Assembly (NCBI GenBank): GCA_035527455.1
Contig: DATLAN010000415.1
Span: 1-54,595, forward strand
Source: DATLAN01 sp035527455
GTDB taxonomy: Bacteria > Planctomycetota > Planctomycetia > Pirellulales > Thermoguttaceae
Length of the DNA stretch: 54,595 bases
Direction of reading: 5' to 3'
Below are positions 49,101 to 52,687 of this stretch, piece by piece. Position 1 is the first letter of the stretch; each line of letters starts with the position of its first letter. Under the pieces are notes generated by a model. That model saw nothing but the letters and a program-made list of their open reading frames with translations. It had not been told where the DNA came from and did not search any database. Position numbers and translations under genes: made by a program.

Positions 49101-50771
49101 AAACGCAAGCGTCGCGAAGACTCGATCGACGAATTGTTCGAGAGGAGGAACGGGCCGTTGTCCGAACTGCCGGACGAGGACAACCCCGAGTCGAGCGACG
49201 AGTACCAGGCCGCCATCGATGAACTCGTCGAACGACTTTGTCACGGCGACGAGGACGACACGGAAATGTTGGCCTCCGCTGATGCGACCTTCGGCGCTTG
49301 CCACGACTTCCAGTCCACCAACTCCTTCGTCAGCACCTGCACAAGAACTCGACGGAAGGCGGAGAACCGGACCAAAGTCGCTCCCATGCCCCGAAATGTC
49401 CGTTGGGATCTCCGCCCGGAACGTGAATGCACTGCCGCACCGCGTGGGCAGGATGACGGGCGCCTGCACGAGGCGACGTCAGCCGTCGCGGCGACAGGTC
49501 AAGCTGCCCGTTCGCATCCATCAACGAAGGCGGAAGCCCGCCGGGCGCCCGCCCGCCGCGGCATGCCCACCTGGGGAACGTGCTGGTGCGCTCTGTTCAT
49601 CGCGCTGGCGGCCTTTGCCATGTTCGTGCTGCCGTCCTCCGAGCCGTCGAACCAGACGCTGCTTGCCGGCGGCGGGCGCCCGGAAATGATCCGCACGCAG
49701 ATCCCCATCGAACAGATCCGCGTCGGCCAACGCGTGCCCGGTGAAAGCCCCCTGGTCGGAGCGGACGAGCGGGCCGCCTTCGAGGATCCGGACCCGGAAA
49801 CGTGGCGAACGATCGAACTGACGATGACCAAGACCTCCGGTGAGACGCTTTACGTCACGCTGTTGCGATCGTTGGATTGGATCGAAGCAGAACAAGCCGA
49901 GATAGGCGGCGAAGTGTTCCTCGATCTCGCGGAATTGGGGGCCAGCGGAATGGCGCATGTCCACGACATCACCGAGTCCCCGCCGATCCAGCCGGGACCG
50001 GGAAGCGTCGTTACCGGCACGTTCCGGCACGAGGCCGCGGGCGGTCTGCTGAACCTGTTTGTCCAGGGGGCTCGAGCGCCGACCGGCGTGACGTCCAATC
50101 ACCTCTTCTGGTCGGCCGATCGCCAGGCGTTCGTCCCCGCAGGCGAACTGCTGCCCGGCGAGCGGGTCGCCTCGACAACGGGTACCGCCACGATCGACCG
50201 TGTCGAGCCCCGGCCCGGCCCGGAAGTCGTCTACAACTTCGAAGTCCACGGCGAGCACGTCTATTATGTCACCGACTCCGGCCTCCTGGTGCATAACAAG
50301 TGTGTCACGACAAACCTCGGTAAGGCGATCAAGAGTGGCAGATACGACAAGCTCAAAGGCCAGGGGCTCTATGTCTTGAAGGACAACGACGGAGTCATCC
50401 GTTACGTCGGTCGCGGAGATGTTCCAACACGATTGAGCGCTCACGGCAGATCCGAAGTAGGGGAGGTCTTTTACGATCTTGCCGGAAAACAGACTCCAAT
50501 TACGAAATCGCAGTTGCACGCTCAAGCGGTATGGGATGTCGGCAGCTTGACGGACAAACAGGCCTACGGGCTCGAACAATGGATGACCGGTCGTTTTGGT
50601 GGTCCGATAAGTCGAGTGAAGGAAGATACCAACACACTGCTGAACAAGATTGTGTCGTTCTTGAGCACCAACAAGAACGCCGCTCTTTACCGCGGTGCAG
50701 CCACCAAGGCCCTGAAGAAGGAAACACTGGCGCGGCTAAAGGAACTGAATAGGACCTTCTCCATACCCTAA
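28113..50771 (+). CDS. Giant adhesin-like polymorphic toxin with HINT and GIY-YIG nuclease tip
   Basis: 7,552 residues from ATG 28113 (GGAAGGA upstream; the in-frame GTG at 28014 lacks one). Order (nt, approximate): LEPLEVRQLLA motif 28224; CARDB-like 28260-28580; RTX calcium repeats 28786-28970; seven ~54-residue repeats 29025-30110; cadherin-like domains to 31600; golvesin-like 31925-32330 and 35410-35830; three LamG domains with cadherin spacers 32655-35095; PKD-like 35830-36370; DUF642-like 37420-37920; PPC 38440-38870; Calx-beta-like 38880-39340; many VCBS/Ig-like repeats (S/G-F-x-Y-T/V-P, G-x-D-S/T-F-T-Y) 39800-45040; Ala-rich helical stalk 45050-48540; membrane-active segment ~48700-48860; HINT 48951-50300; GIY-YIG toxin 50301-50771. 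Probably exported, filamentous and surface-displayed, releasing its nuclease tip by HINT cleavage (family-based inference). The partner immunity gene follows. Confidence 0.93.
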   Translation: MGKMRWSWTQDTPAEFGSKRRKARLKKPISLKTRSMRLEPLEVRQLLATDLDLTRFGTDQEDLAVQYTVLDEDASAFDIGIFRSSDGVTPEALLMVQRIDDAAGLAVGSHSVPIMADFADLQQDYYLLAQVDAAGEVFETDETNNRLVFENGIFVGTDGTVHIHGNDSGDSIELYDDGGNELGVWRNGLAWGLVTSGYTAIHVRAHGGDDLVELQLESPSTTPLWAFGGAGADVLKGGAADDFLDGGSGDDSLFGRDGNDDLVGGEGNDLLDGGAGQSDFSGGSGVDQTLVNTYLTRTQTLDHSGHPIARTSDGGFVIVWSGDDQDGDKLGAFAQRFAADGTPQGEEFQVNETTAKDQWRPSVSVAADDTLVFVWESDAQDGSQSGIFGRRFAADGTPLSGEFLVNATTAGKQELPSLVHLEDGTFVAVWGGQGTGDNRGVFGRRFAADGAPLADEFRVNSTITAKQKQPAVAATTDGGFVVVWSSWGSKDASDVFAQRFDAVGNTLGDEFQINTFTQSHQRDATVAADPQGGFLVLWQSRHNDGSGRGVFARRYDGQGQPVGDEFQVNTSTEGQQQDPAATFDSQGGFLVTWSGEGTDDSSGVFARKYNAAGVPDGDEFPVNAVTEGTQRFPATAAASSGYVVAWSGQGLEDTDGVYLRRFGTSPTVVGPTSVSVDEDAPPMIVDLMGLFEDTENADGELTYTVQDNSNPGLVSVGEIDVSAGTLTLSFTPDGNGSAQVTVRATDPGGLHGEAVLTVNVAPVNDAPTTSGIADHGVDEDAEDTTIDLAAAFDDVDNTDAELTFTIEHNTNPALFAATDVSAGQLILDYAPDANGVADLTIRATDPDGLSVETTFAVNVVPVNDAPATSGVTDVGVDEDAEDTTIDLAAVFDDVDNTDAELTFTIEHNTNPALFAATDVSAGQLIIDYAPDANGVADITIRATDPGGLSVETTFGVDVAPVNDPPTATAAADIVVTWNIADSAVDLHAIFDDIEDTDTNLIYTVEANTNPGLFDSLDIDQASGLLTLLYAGAASGVTELTVRATDSGNAFAETVFLVNRIAGPKALGISNIGVPEDSAASLVDLYVAFSDDLDLPQDLSYEVVSNSLPDVVTTSIQAGQLTLGYAADAFGSGRLVIRATNTRGAFTDTMVLVEVSPVNDAPVIEALLDGPDPAIVGADVRLIAGGLMDDSAGVTVNFYRDTNENGSLDTTGDQLLGTVSEPSPLFGEVLWHISVPSVGFGEGDQTYFAQAVDSEGLTSAVVTATGTVGIVGILDDGEPGYVELGEGWTDGAGPDSYGSGHRQHAAGTGLNSVQWHFTGLVSAPHRVFVTWTAGADRARNATYYISDGTEVEGSYTVNQQASPDSFFDGERWWYQLATLDVDNGSLKIELTDDADGIVVADAVRVLDPVPTIEYLAGDRSQVLQGTLLLLTAYDVVDNDGTVESVNFYRDLNGDQQWDAGDQWLGVDENGADGWQVLVDTATLPAQTNTFFAIAIDDQENPSEPASYQATISEGVTTGLVSRWRFVEGSGATAADMVGANDGTLQGGTAWLPGRGVALDGIDDYVSLGNPPTLDFTGQITIAATVKIDATDGIRNIVAHGYTRSPNGEVFLRVKDGRYEVGSWNGTDHLTSFSIPAGDVGSWVHLTGVYDGAYWRLYRNGTEVAAASNAVGAVSVAEDWAIGARGTGTERYVEGEIEDVRIFQRGLTPSEVAALIDAPANTVPHIDDASFSVRLGSASGTVLGTLVAGDPNPGDTLSFAITSGDDAGAFAVDSAGQLILADAAALDFASHPVYELTVVVSDDGDPLLHDQAIITIVSGTFEDGMLSHYTFDEGAGSVAFDSAGKVDGMLVGGVAYAPGFSGSVLEFDGESGFVDLGNPTALDFTGEITIAGWIHVAATDGYRNVVAHGYTLSPEGEVFLRVTDGRYEVGSWNGSNHLTSFTVPPEDVGRWVHLTGVYDGTHWRLYRNGTEVAAAANGTGAVHVEEDWAIGSRGTGTERFFQGMVDDVRIYDRGLNATEVDRLFGSINVPPVADDATFELMPYVVDGTIVGQVAASDPDPQDVLTFAIVAGNEDGAFEIHAETGTIRIADASALDFDLHPTYVLSVEVSDAGTPSLSDSATVMIQNIDVTSGLLGHWELDEAGGTTAGDSAQSHDGTLVGGATWTTKESGAAVQLDGVDDYVALGNPAELDVTGPVTIAAWVNVEATDEIRNIVAHGYTLSPNGEVFLRVKQGRYEIGSWNGTNHLVGFDIPAEDIGSWVHLTGVYDGTHWRLYRNGVQVAAAANGTGAVSVAEDWAIGARGTGTERYFQGAIDDVRIYDRALDATAALALSALPPDVAPTLAVSSTGSIMLGMQIPLAAEVVVLGIESLNQVTFYRDDAGTLVPVGDGTFANGRWTLDVDASGLATGQYTFLAQGTTASSQTAFASVDVTITDDAILLDDGDLGYSDTGGWNDGQLTGSYGNDYRQIYSGTAGMLATWEFGGLAAGTYEVYATHVAASNHAVTPFHGYDGTTAGGTLEFTTDVDQSAAPGDLNYAGHDWVLLGEIAVTGDTLTVTAESQAGLNAWHVADAVLVTTGKSYALSGNATVNEGSVYSLGLTAQGFTPAEVTIDWGDGSVETISGNPSVAAHIYEDGDAVYEIVATATNEALDAAVRTVVGSLAVDVLDVAPTFDVSGGALAKVGSVYTLTLQVDDAGDDTLTEWLIDWGDGPAESVPGSATSAEHTYAAEAAGLAITVSASNEDGSYPAGSFNVSVGPQNTTPTATDNHYVTDKDTSISGDVVNDENEDEAIAADGRDTDPDGDTLIVTALNGAAEAVGVSVELDSGATVVLNSDGTFDYDPTTSQTFADFQPGETYLDSFTYTIDDGFGGAAEATVYVHVGYDLASTGGGGGGGAVDPVPFAVPPVVLKRFLDIKAKEGDDPITYTLTDYFSDQNLQYGDALAYSVTVESEGVLTAKIQNGQLKLEFPDGKSGETTVTVKATDSTGQVTRDTFNAVVTPVDSFDNTAPEIKTPLDDISVFVNAPNTTITLTDYFDDVDVQLNRDAITFAVNPTNTEILTATVANNVLTIDFKENKTGTVTLTVTATDQSNLSVSDAFVVVVSPEPDPDELVVNGSFEEPVVAGGWDIYDEIPGWTRETTDGPKIELQKGILGPAADGAQYAELDADVNGPGGAYIPDEQGQIAIEQDITTIAGAEYTLRFGVRARPGTPLDDNVLGVAVRDTGSGTDIVALTTIQINSASEWEYHEITFSAAGTQTCIYFADQGAKNNTLGTFLDDVSVKIKIEVDIDTDSNNDGNITEADDPIEHDPDLTGKKVAINNDDDGATNQPDQLDIAGPYANEDDLAKVLLDAGGIGSGSAGDYEGYQVRLEASVAGDKLNLWSDAQKSSSVALPTTWPVGSDGSLSMPSEVWAEGVKIGRATLDLVILSPSGTELARDKVNLKVTPIADDPGDKLADALAVKNDQGNDLEAGQSATYEEVIGDGLWEGRDVDLYKITLEAGDSVKVKVTYGHESSDVYVGLGYHGTDQDLGNYTLRYFDSTGAAIDDLLQVEAAGTYYIGVSGGDNIAYDPTVENSGRASDTGKYAVEIKKLPTVSLNTDDPDAVECTEDQATFTIERDDYDSSSDELKVRFLIEAASTATYIAGKFADDPFAAIFGSEKDYDLGETSSVTYVGDITGGHVFEATLAAGVTSLVVPLLPVHDGNMEMFKETIYVSLLSAGASISGYSEDLKDYALDAAKEVILTIKDASSVVRTTSHNKNYYDYEPGGDKRFGVFRDPNEGEAGARGGWISALYDPKNRPWLIPFVQSNPAHGQADIVGNGGFSYYPSGDFVGRDSFDVAVNFNVMREIGNFAHLALFLACPGVTYLANLFGVDPSDIASGSDAYTTELVQVVKIDVTNDAPVPAADTYGVADPGSAQSEADLIVHDKPYFVSWNSGVLSNDTDEDDDQLIASLSETRGEGGFTLATTDQGGEIKLFENGAFRYTPRDGFVGTDTFTYYVLEAWKEELDGSSGGSSSSESQCCTEPFDGDYDYDTVPYKTVTLYVVNRKPEPVDRNFEVLHDSGTLFVAYDEGVLGFDVQSGVGTTDKDGDTLRAIVGTQPTKGTLNLLESGAFTYKPNAGEIGTDSFTYTVEDNIESSDGYKTVTIEITNQAPVALSDEYYTTHSQTLHVDSGEGVLGNDYDPDGDPITAEIVTNGTKGTATLHADGSFSYVPQAGKTGQDTFTYKVKDGVNDGSGSYYEAEGTVTINLVNRSPIGADDGVYHVDQDRILTVIRWNGVLANDFDPDGDELVPTLGDPPTSGTLTFKPSGAFVYVPNAGFTGDDSFTYTLQDYTADGYPVDACDNPEDPNYGNETYGQSIYVSITVDPVYNAVPVAVEDHYSTPHDMPLAVSSFEGPLSNDTDADLDPLTASLAGGPLHGTVTVNPGGSFLYTPEAGYFGPDSFTYQASDGIDFSINTVHIDVVNQAPVAEDLEYEIGHDRLLAVLFGDGLLSKAQDPDGDHITAQVVDLPEDGTLTISPHGTFVYEPDAGFAGTDTFTFVVSDGLQVSPLYTATIQVKNNDPVAEDDAYTIAHNGGDFRLYAEGSPGAFAPIDLELLNDRELFTTLDEGVIDNDTDADGDPLTVTVLTDISSYPLTVSPKGIIQFEPDDGFFGTIQFDYQVNDGVSDSNVATVTIEVVNSAPVAENDAYVAYHNTTLRPGRASGVLANDHDAEFDGMTVTLVDDVAHGTLVLGASGSFVYTPDLDYTGADAFTYKISDGLEESGTATVTIVVTANDDLGDDALPLIGYDPPAGADDSYSVGHNRALYVRAGDGGLLDNDTFAADSPAVAILVSAPANGTLSLAADGSFRYVPTTDYIGSDGFTYELRDGLTTSAPTTVSIDVTNTAPEIDPEALAEDNSPLQYSVHVGQTLDISREPGLKAEADDVDADDFDVVLVEGPSFGTLTLNADGSFIYESESLYVDFTEIIPGSYGGAADQMGDPTVSGEGKEITFSGDGWKKVDLPYEITAETVLEFDFMVSTEGSIHAIGFDTDLDLSPEFGFQLAGTDTWGNQSFNNFSGDEYVHYTIPIGQFYTGDMEHLFFGNADTDGVADAEASFSHIRLHEGEAAGADSFRFLFRDEHDLESQEHLVRIDLTNSLPETEEPQRAFNLLHDTALVESTGLLADFEDADGDRLSVVVTDAPVNGQLRVKDHGAFVYEPNVGYFGDDSFEYYVTDGWQNSDPVAVTLVIENSLPTADDLQYDVAYNGYLAAPSAIGVLPGFFDADRDPLTAELVTTPSLGTITMFDNGSFLYTPTIGGVGVDTFSYRFTDGLETSNVGVVTVTLTNTIPTAPDRQYDAVHDEPLPVVFADGLLSGLDSLEGDILSVTTGMPNKGTINLGSDGSFYYTPQAGQTGADVFSYTISDGVDVSVGTVTININNNLPQPADDSYEVYAGEILYAGATNGTDLHALWDGAFDPAGLLDNDLDEDLDELQVRYNGAAPPASVDLAKGTLQLKDNGMFLFVPKLGETGQQTFTYTVFDGIGESAPATVTIDVKPPEATANDDDTYSNGANRYEVEAGRTLVVKEVGMGVLGDDSLGKFVERKVTQVGSLDGLTLAENGTFKYVAPEEQTGDVTFSYTFTNFVAVDGEAATELNTSNTATVTVHVKESTNPMPEEVSPSASPEDVHEYQLKLADYNLEKAKRAAYDAQNVADHGLWQAYETSTAQLNKTDNKTRRDNQTAFATNLLTEDYTNAQNLQQHARTRQNADILAAATEWSSTTVRSQLYRVGFHNSLADRVQDDRVVDANYLVQMHTADALKRQTYADDYAWQQQQILVFREAALDAEDAAQTTLEDELDTIEATYDTAVRGYITTHEANIQTAMDAFDAAVEAARNQRDTTLESLYSTFSGAGATAASTRETALVAAKATYDAAIAAAQAAYDAQTPDKDVTNPLDLASDATYLAAVNSAQQGYETAVTTANQTYETAVSLARDQLQTAVGQANQTYSDAVAQLLQDAIIARDAADAVYEDELSDALGIFDAAVSAARSQMLVSVLIARVNYADASNVQNLAYDNIIAGQTAVYRAAQAAAQATLDANVSLHSLTYDAAIGIAETTLKNSNATALTAYNTAVTTAMGVYSTATIAAGNNFLNDRRTNQQTRDTAVTPAWTALDTAIQSAAGDQRDASMNALTAHADAIGSAQLTYTQSEYAIRADYLDKEGALRKQKAHEFHQSNQALIVAEQQYEKTKAEDPWHAAQRAFLSQTLRDQQINFLNGLRALEKTEYVEEEQAAAQAMHSAIAGFQGDFDIALANASKQFLQDVKPAIEAYDAAVLNAGVTQQKANVQDAKDQAAEIAGATTTFKKSKGNALETYGKALATNRKTFADTHAGNVRQLTQNETAAVDAHVQTVAAALTIFQNQALAARTALIYGLGDAGEDLGDAVITAGENLNADLQAASLTFQQAVMPAGQTRVSAYESGLQAATSDLLAAVATREAAVANALSAFVSAEAAAAEVWRASESGAQLTRMEGISDASSQQVDAWAVAEGTAYSAFQSAVASAQRDWVQAESTAQHDYDNTYSTEWTTFTSGHADADAVFGYADDEAAVDLQTAVASSYSQLLVDRTAAFETRVDDETLASADYFTAVNLANQAANDAVQTVSSEFNARVIANDAVQSATEIAQSAAREANLRANFNAWGLAVAASLEQSSKDVAGFLKTREDSLATNAKNEAHSMADEGTPWTNAVWQANVDYVNNQIDANKAFMQAAETELKTYKDLREVLKVATITSLKQHLIDHSVAVSIADRIFNLAKVDQRIDNAVVQVQNDYAQAAALSDAELDQVARPVRPKTLGEHFNDFVNGFVDGITGGITKDLRHWVGGYWAYSVDESSGMYIAGQVTGIVTLTVASFVVGGGCGIGVAIRGLTLVGDLYGAGKGLYNIFLSEDGGDLGDYLSLIPLVSYGIGAAGKMAGKWGCFVAGTVIDVYIPGPWPVPTGPAKAGTSWHFGALLVGIGLGGLLLDPPRRKRKRREDSIDELFERRNGPLSELPDEDNPESSDEYQAAIDELVERLCHGDEDDTEMLASADATFGACHDFQSTNSFVSTCTRTRRKAENRTKVAPMPRNVRWDLRPERECTAAPRGQDDGRLHEATSAVAATGQAARSHPSTKAEARRAPARRGMPTWGTCWCALFIALAAFAMFVLPSSEPSNQTLLAGGGRPEMIRTQIPIEQIRVGQRVPGESPLVGADERAAFEDPDPETWRTIELTMTKTSGETLYVTLLRSLDWIEAEQAEIGGEVFLDLAELGASGMAHVHDITESPPIQPGPGSVVTGTFRHEAAGGLLNLFVQGARAPTGVTSNHLFWSADRQAFVPAGELLPGERVASTTGTATIDRVEPRPGPEVVYNFEVHGEHVYYVTDSGLLVHNKCVTTNLGKAIKSGRYDKLKGQGLYVLKDNDGVIRYVGRGDVPTRLSAHGRSEVGEVFYDLAGKQTPITKSQLHAQAVWDVGSLTDKQAYGLEQWMTGRFGGPISRVKEDTNTLLNKIVSFLSTNKNAALYRGAATKALKKETLARLKELNRTFSIP
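28786..28970 (+). repeat. RTX-type calcium-binding nonapeptide repeats
   Basis: About six G-G-x-G-x-D-x-(L/F)-like nonapeptides run in tandem (GGAGADVLKGG, GGSGDDSLFG, GRDGNDDLVG, GGEGNDLLDGG). They form a calcium beta-roll. RTX proteins are exported, often by type I systems; no exporter gene is in the window. Confidence 0.85.
29025..30110 (+). repeat. Seven tandem ~54-residue beta repeats
   Basis: Each unit reads roughly P-x-V-A...DGGF-V-V-x-W-S...GVFAxRFDAxGxPxGDEFxVN-T. The seventh is truncated before the first cadherin-like domain. The spacing and W-S/ R-F/ F-x-V-N positions suggest a beta-propeller or solenoid of the kind found in bacterial adhesins. Confidence 0.8.
30441..30887 (+). 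repeat. Recent 297-nt tandem duplication in the cadherin-like region
   Basis: Bases 30441-30590 and 30738-30887 are nearly identical (about three differences by eye over 150 nt), offset by 297 nt, i.e. exactly 99 codons. One cadherin-like domain was duplicated in frame recently, whereas neighbouring domains have diverged strongly. Confidence 0.8.
32655..35095 (+). repeat. Three LamG/concanavalin-like domains alternating with cadherin domains
   Basis: Copies at ~32655-33250, 33570-34175 and 34490-35095 share DGxDDYVxLGNP, IVAHGYTxSPxGEVFLRV, GSWNGxxHL, WVHLTGVYDG, WRLYRNGxEVAAA and WAIGxRGTGTER. They are separated by two ~95-residue cadherin-like spacers with D-P-(N/D)-P-x-D. These are typical sugar- or protein-binding jelly rolls; the array probably mediates adhesion. 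Confidence 0.82.
45050..48540 (+). other. Ala-rich helical stalk of the giant toxin
   Basis: About 1,150 codons rich in Ala, Asp, Gln, Tyr and Thr, with recurring phrases like Y-D-A-A-(I/V), A-x-x-x-Y-x-x-A-V and Q-x-A-Y. Predicted almost entirely alpha-helical or coiled-coil, it is very different from the all-beta array before it. It replaces the RHS or filamentous-haemagglutinin body that usually precedes a HINT-toxin tip. Confidence 0.65.
48951..50300 (+). other. HINT (intein-like) autoprocessing domain with inserted membrane segments
   Basis: The N-block starts with the catalytic Cys in GCFVAGTVIDV (residue 6947). Blocks near the C-terminal end include IPIEQIRVGQRV, GVTSNHLFWS, AGELLPGERV and the closing VVYNFEVHGEHVYYVTDSGLLVHNK, followed by Cys. 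Between the first block and IPIEQIRVG lie ~240 extra residues with two hydrophobic stretches (near 49030-49095 and 49570-49640) flanking a basic-acidic linker. Pretoxin-HINT domains cleave off the C-terminal toxin. Confidence 0.8.
50301..50771 (+). other. GIY-YIG nuclease toxin domain
   Basis: C-terminal 156 residues after the HINT cut site. G-L-Y (7418-7420) and Y-V-G (7431-7433) form the GIY-YIG pair, followed by the catalytic Arg (R7440 in TRLSAHGR), a catalytic Glu in YGLEQWM (E7488) and the late Asn in TLLNKIVS. All expected active-site residues are present. Likely DNA or tRNA endonuclease toxin. Its GC content appears lower than that of the stalk, as usual for exchangeable toxin tips. 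Confidence 0.82.
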
Positions 50772-50879
50772 GCCGCGTTGAATGGCATGACGGCCTTCGT
50801 CGCCGTCGCTGCGACGGCCCACGAAGCCGAATCGCCCGTTCTACAGCGTGTATTTGGGAACATGGGAGCACAAAGACTC

Positions 50880-51215
50880 ATGGAATTGGAAGTGTATCTC
50901 GACATTACCAAGCTCGATGACGATTTCGCCTTGGTGGTCAGCAGCCACGCGGAAGAAACGATCGAGTTCTTCAACGAACGGGGCCTCGACGGCAACGGGG
51001 ATACATGGGCCGGAATCGTCGAGTCGATCGTTCGTCTCGAGATGCCCGAAATGTACGATCGGTTCAGCTTGTCCCCGGAAGCGGATGATCTGCTGGTGAC
51101 GTGCGACGATCGCCAACTGCTGGAGCGGCTTGGCCAGTGCATTCGACGGTACGTCGCCGACGAAACCCTGATGGCCGAAGCGATCGAAAACGGCGACCCG
51201 GACTGGTTGGAATAG
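50880..51215 (+). CDS. Imm51-like immunity protein for the GIY-YIG toxin
   Basis: 111 residues from ATG 50880 (GGGAG 11 nt upstream); other in-frame starts exist at 50862 and 50778. The pattern F-x-x-x-G-(L/Y)-D-G-N-G-x-(T/D)-W, then V-x-x-(E/L)-x-MPE, SPEADDLLVTCDDRQLLERLGQ...LM matches the Imm51 family as I remember it. The gene begins 108 nt after the toxin's stop, on the same strand, as expected for a toxin-immunity pair. Presumably it stays in the cytoplasm and blocks the nuclease; binding is inferred from position. Confidence 0.7.
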   Translation: MELEVYLDITKLDDDFALVVSSHAEETIEFFNERGLDGNGDTWAGIVESIVRLEMPEMYDRFSLSPEADDLLVTCDDRQLLERLGQCIRRYVADETLMAEAIENGDPDWLE

Positions 51216-51264
51216 CCGTCCGGCGCAGCGAAAAGCCGTCGAGCGAGTGGATTCGCCTTGCAAG

Positions 51265-52050
51265 TCAATGCGTCCGCCGCGGCTCGATCCAAACCGATAC
51301 GCCCCGGTCTTTGGCGAAGACATCGGCGAAGCGGCTCTTGAGAATCTCGGCCACGCGGATGTTCTTCGGCGAGTCGACGAAGCGTTCCAGTGAAGGACCA
51401 ATGCATTCCAACGTCGGATGGCTCAGCGCCGGTTGCAGGTCCTCGGGCTCGAGTTTCGGTGTCATCGTAACCACGAGCTTCTTCAGGGCGGGTGCCTTGA
51501 AAACGCCTTCGATGCTCTCGAGGTTCGAAAGATGACTCAACCACACATGCGTAAGGTGCGTCATTCCCGAAAGGTCCGGCATGCAAGTCAGGCCCTTGCA
51601 TTCTTCGAGGTGCAAGGACTCCAAGCGAGGCATCTGCGTGACGAAATCGACGTCCGTCACCCCGGAAACACTTCGAAACATCAGCCTTTCCACCTCGACG
51701 AGATCCGCGATTCCCTCGCAGCTTGCGACGGACATGTAGCCCAGGTAAAGCTCCTTGAGGTGCGGCAAGTCGCGCAGCGACTCGCACTTGAACTGTTTCA
51801 AGTAGCTGAGACCGAGTTCTTCCAGATCTTTCAGGTGCCGCACGGCCGCGAATCCCTTCTCAACGCCGGAAATCGACAGGGACTTCAGGTGGCCGAAATG
51901 CTCCAGAAACGAGAGATCCTTGACCCCCAACTTCGCCTTTTCGATCCGGAGGCTCTCGCGGCCGCTCGACTTCATCTTCTCGGCAAGCTCCCGGAGCTTG
52001 GCTTCATCCATCTGCGGGCGAAGCTGCGTCGTCTTTCCCGGGTAAGCCAT
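51265..52050 (-). CDS. Leucine-rich-repeat protein
   Basis: 261 residues from ATG 52050 (GGAG 9 nt upstream). About seven LRR-like units of ~23 residues: LKSLSISGVEKGFAAVRHL, LEELGLSYLKQF, LKELYLGYMSV, VERLMFRSVSGV, LESLHLEECKGL, LTHVWLSHLSNL, LKKLVVTMTPKL. The N-terminal helix (KLRELAEKMKSSGRESL) and acidic C-terminal part cap the solenoid. No signal peptide is visible, so a cytoplasmic binding role is likely. It is convergent with the immunity gene. LRR proteins occur among stand-alone immunity-like genes downstream of polymorphic toxins, but here the link is positional only. Confidence 0.75.
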   Translation of the reverse strand: MAYPGKTTQLRPQMDEAKLRELAEKMKSSGRESLRIEKAKLGVKDLSFLEHFGHLKSLSISGVEKGFAAVRHLKDLEELGLSYLKQFKCESLRDLPHLKELYLGYMSVASCEGIADLVEVERLMFRSVSGVTDVDFVTQMPRLESLHLEECKGLTCMPDLSGMTHLTHVWLSHLSNLESIEGVFKAPALKKLVVTMTPKLEPEDLQPALSHPTLECIGPSLERFVDSPKNIRVAEILKSRFADVFAKDRGVSVWIEPRRTH

Positions 52051-52490
52051 GAGCGTATGCTCCAATTCTTGAGCAAGAGTGTTTCTGCAAGTGTCGCAAC
52101 ATACCTGTTCCTGGGTCCGGCGTCAAGCAGGGAGATTCGGAAGTTCAGCCAATGTTGATCTTGTGCGAAAGCCTGCTCGATGATCCGGTTGGTCGCGCTG
52201 CCCTCGCAGAGAAGCTGCCAACGGGGTCCGGTGCCTGCGCAGTCCCCGGCGATCGTCAGCACCAGCCCCCTGGCATAGGCGCCGTTGGCCACCTCGTAGC
52301 GTGCCCGGTTGCGGAGCGTGCGCCGCACGTCGGGCGTCATGGCGGCGTCGGGGCTCAAGCCGTCGGCCATGGCCCAGTGCCGGGCGTTCTCCGTGGTCGT
52401 CTGGGCCGCGTCGTAGCGGGCTCGCAAGACCACCGGGAGGGATCGGCGGGAGGCCCTCCGTTTTCGTCTTAATGGCCAGGCCAGTTTCAC
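51972..52490 (-). pseudogene. N-terminal remnant of a lambda-type phage portal protein
   Basis: GTG 52490 overlaps the preceding small gene's stop. RARYDAAQTTTENARHWAMADGLSPDAAMTPDVRR, then RNRARYEVANGAYARGLVLTIAGDCAGTGPRWQ is the characteristic portal N-terminus of planctomycete prophages. Recognisable sequence stops near 52150 (AFAQDQHWLNF), after ~110 residues of an expected ~500; the remaining frame runs into the leucine-rich-repeat gene's promoter region. Nonfunctional. Confidence 0.75.
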
Positions 52491-52687
52491 ACCGTCCCTC
52501 CCGGATCGATCTTGGCCAGCTTGATGCCCAGTCCCTTCGCCCGGGCCGCTTTCTTGGCCGCCAGGTACTTGTCCGCCGCGATCTGGTCTTTCAGGGAGTG
52601 TTGTTCCACACTGCCCTGATCGCCGCGGGCCTGCTTGGGGCCGGCGGCGTTCTCGGCGATCGCGGTTTCCAGGTCGTTCTCAGCCAC
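52487..52687 (-). CDS. Small phage head-region protein
   Basis: 66 residues from GTG 52687, preceded by a strong AGGAGG-type site. The sequence is charged and helical (KDQIAADKYLAAKKAARAKGLGIKLAKI). It lies directly before the portal gene and couples to it through a 4-nt overlap. In lambda-like prophages this position is held by the gpW-like head-tail joiner; here sequence similarity is too faint to claim gpW. It may be the only intact gene of the remnant. Confidence 0.55.
   Translation of the reverse strand: MAENDLETAIAENAAGPKQARGDQGSVEQHSLKDQIAADKYLAAKKAARAKGLGIKLAKIDPGGTV

Noticed and set aside
28869..49469. Several 800-1300-codon minus-strand frames opposite the giant toxin
   Set aside because: Same antisense composition, no ribosome-binding sites or recognisable domains, while the plus strand has clear domains throughout.
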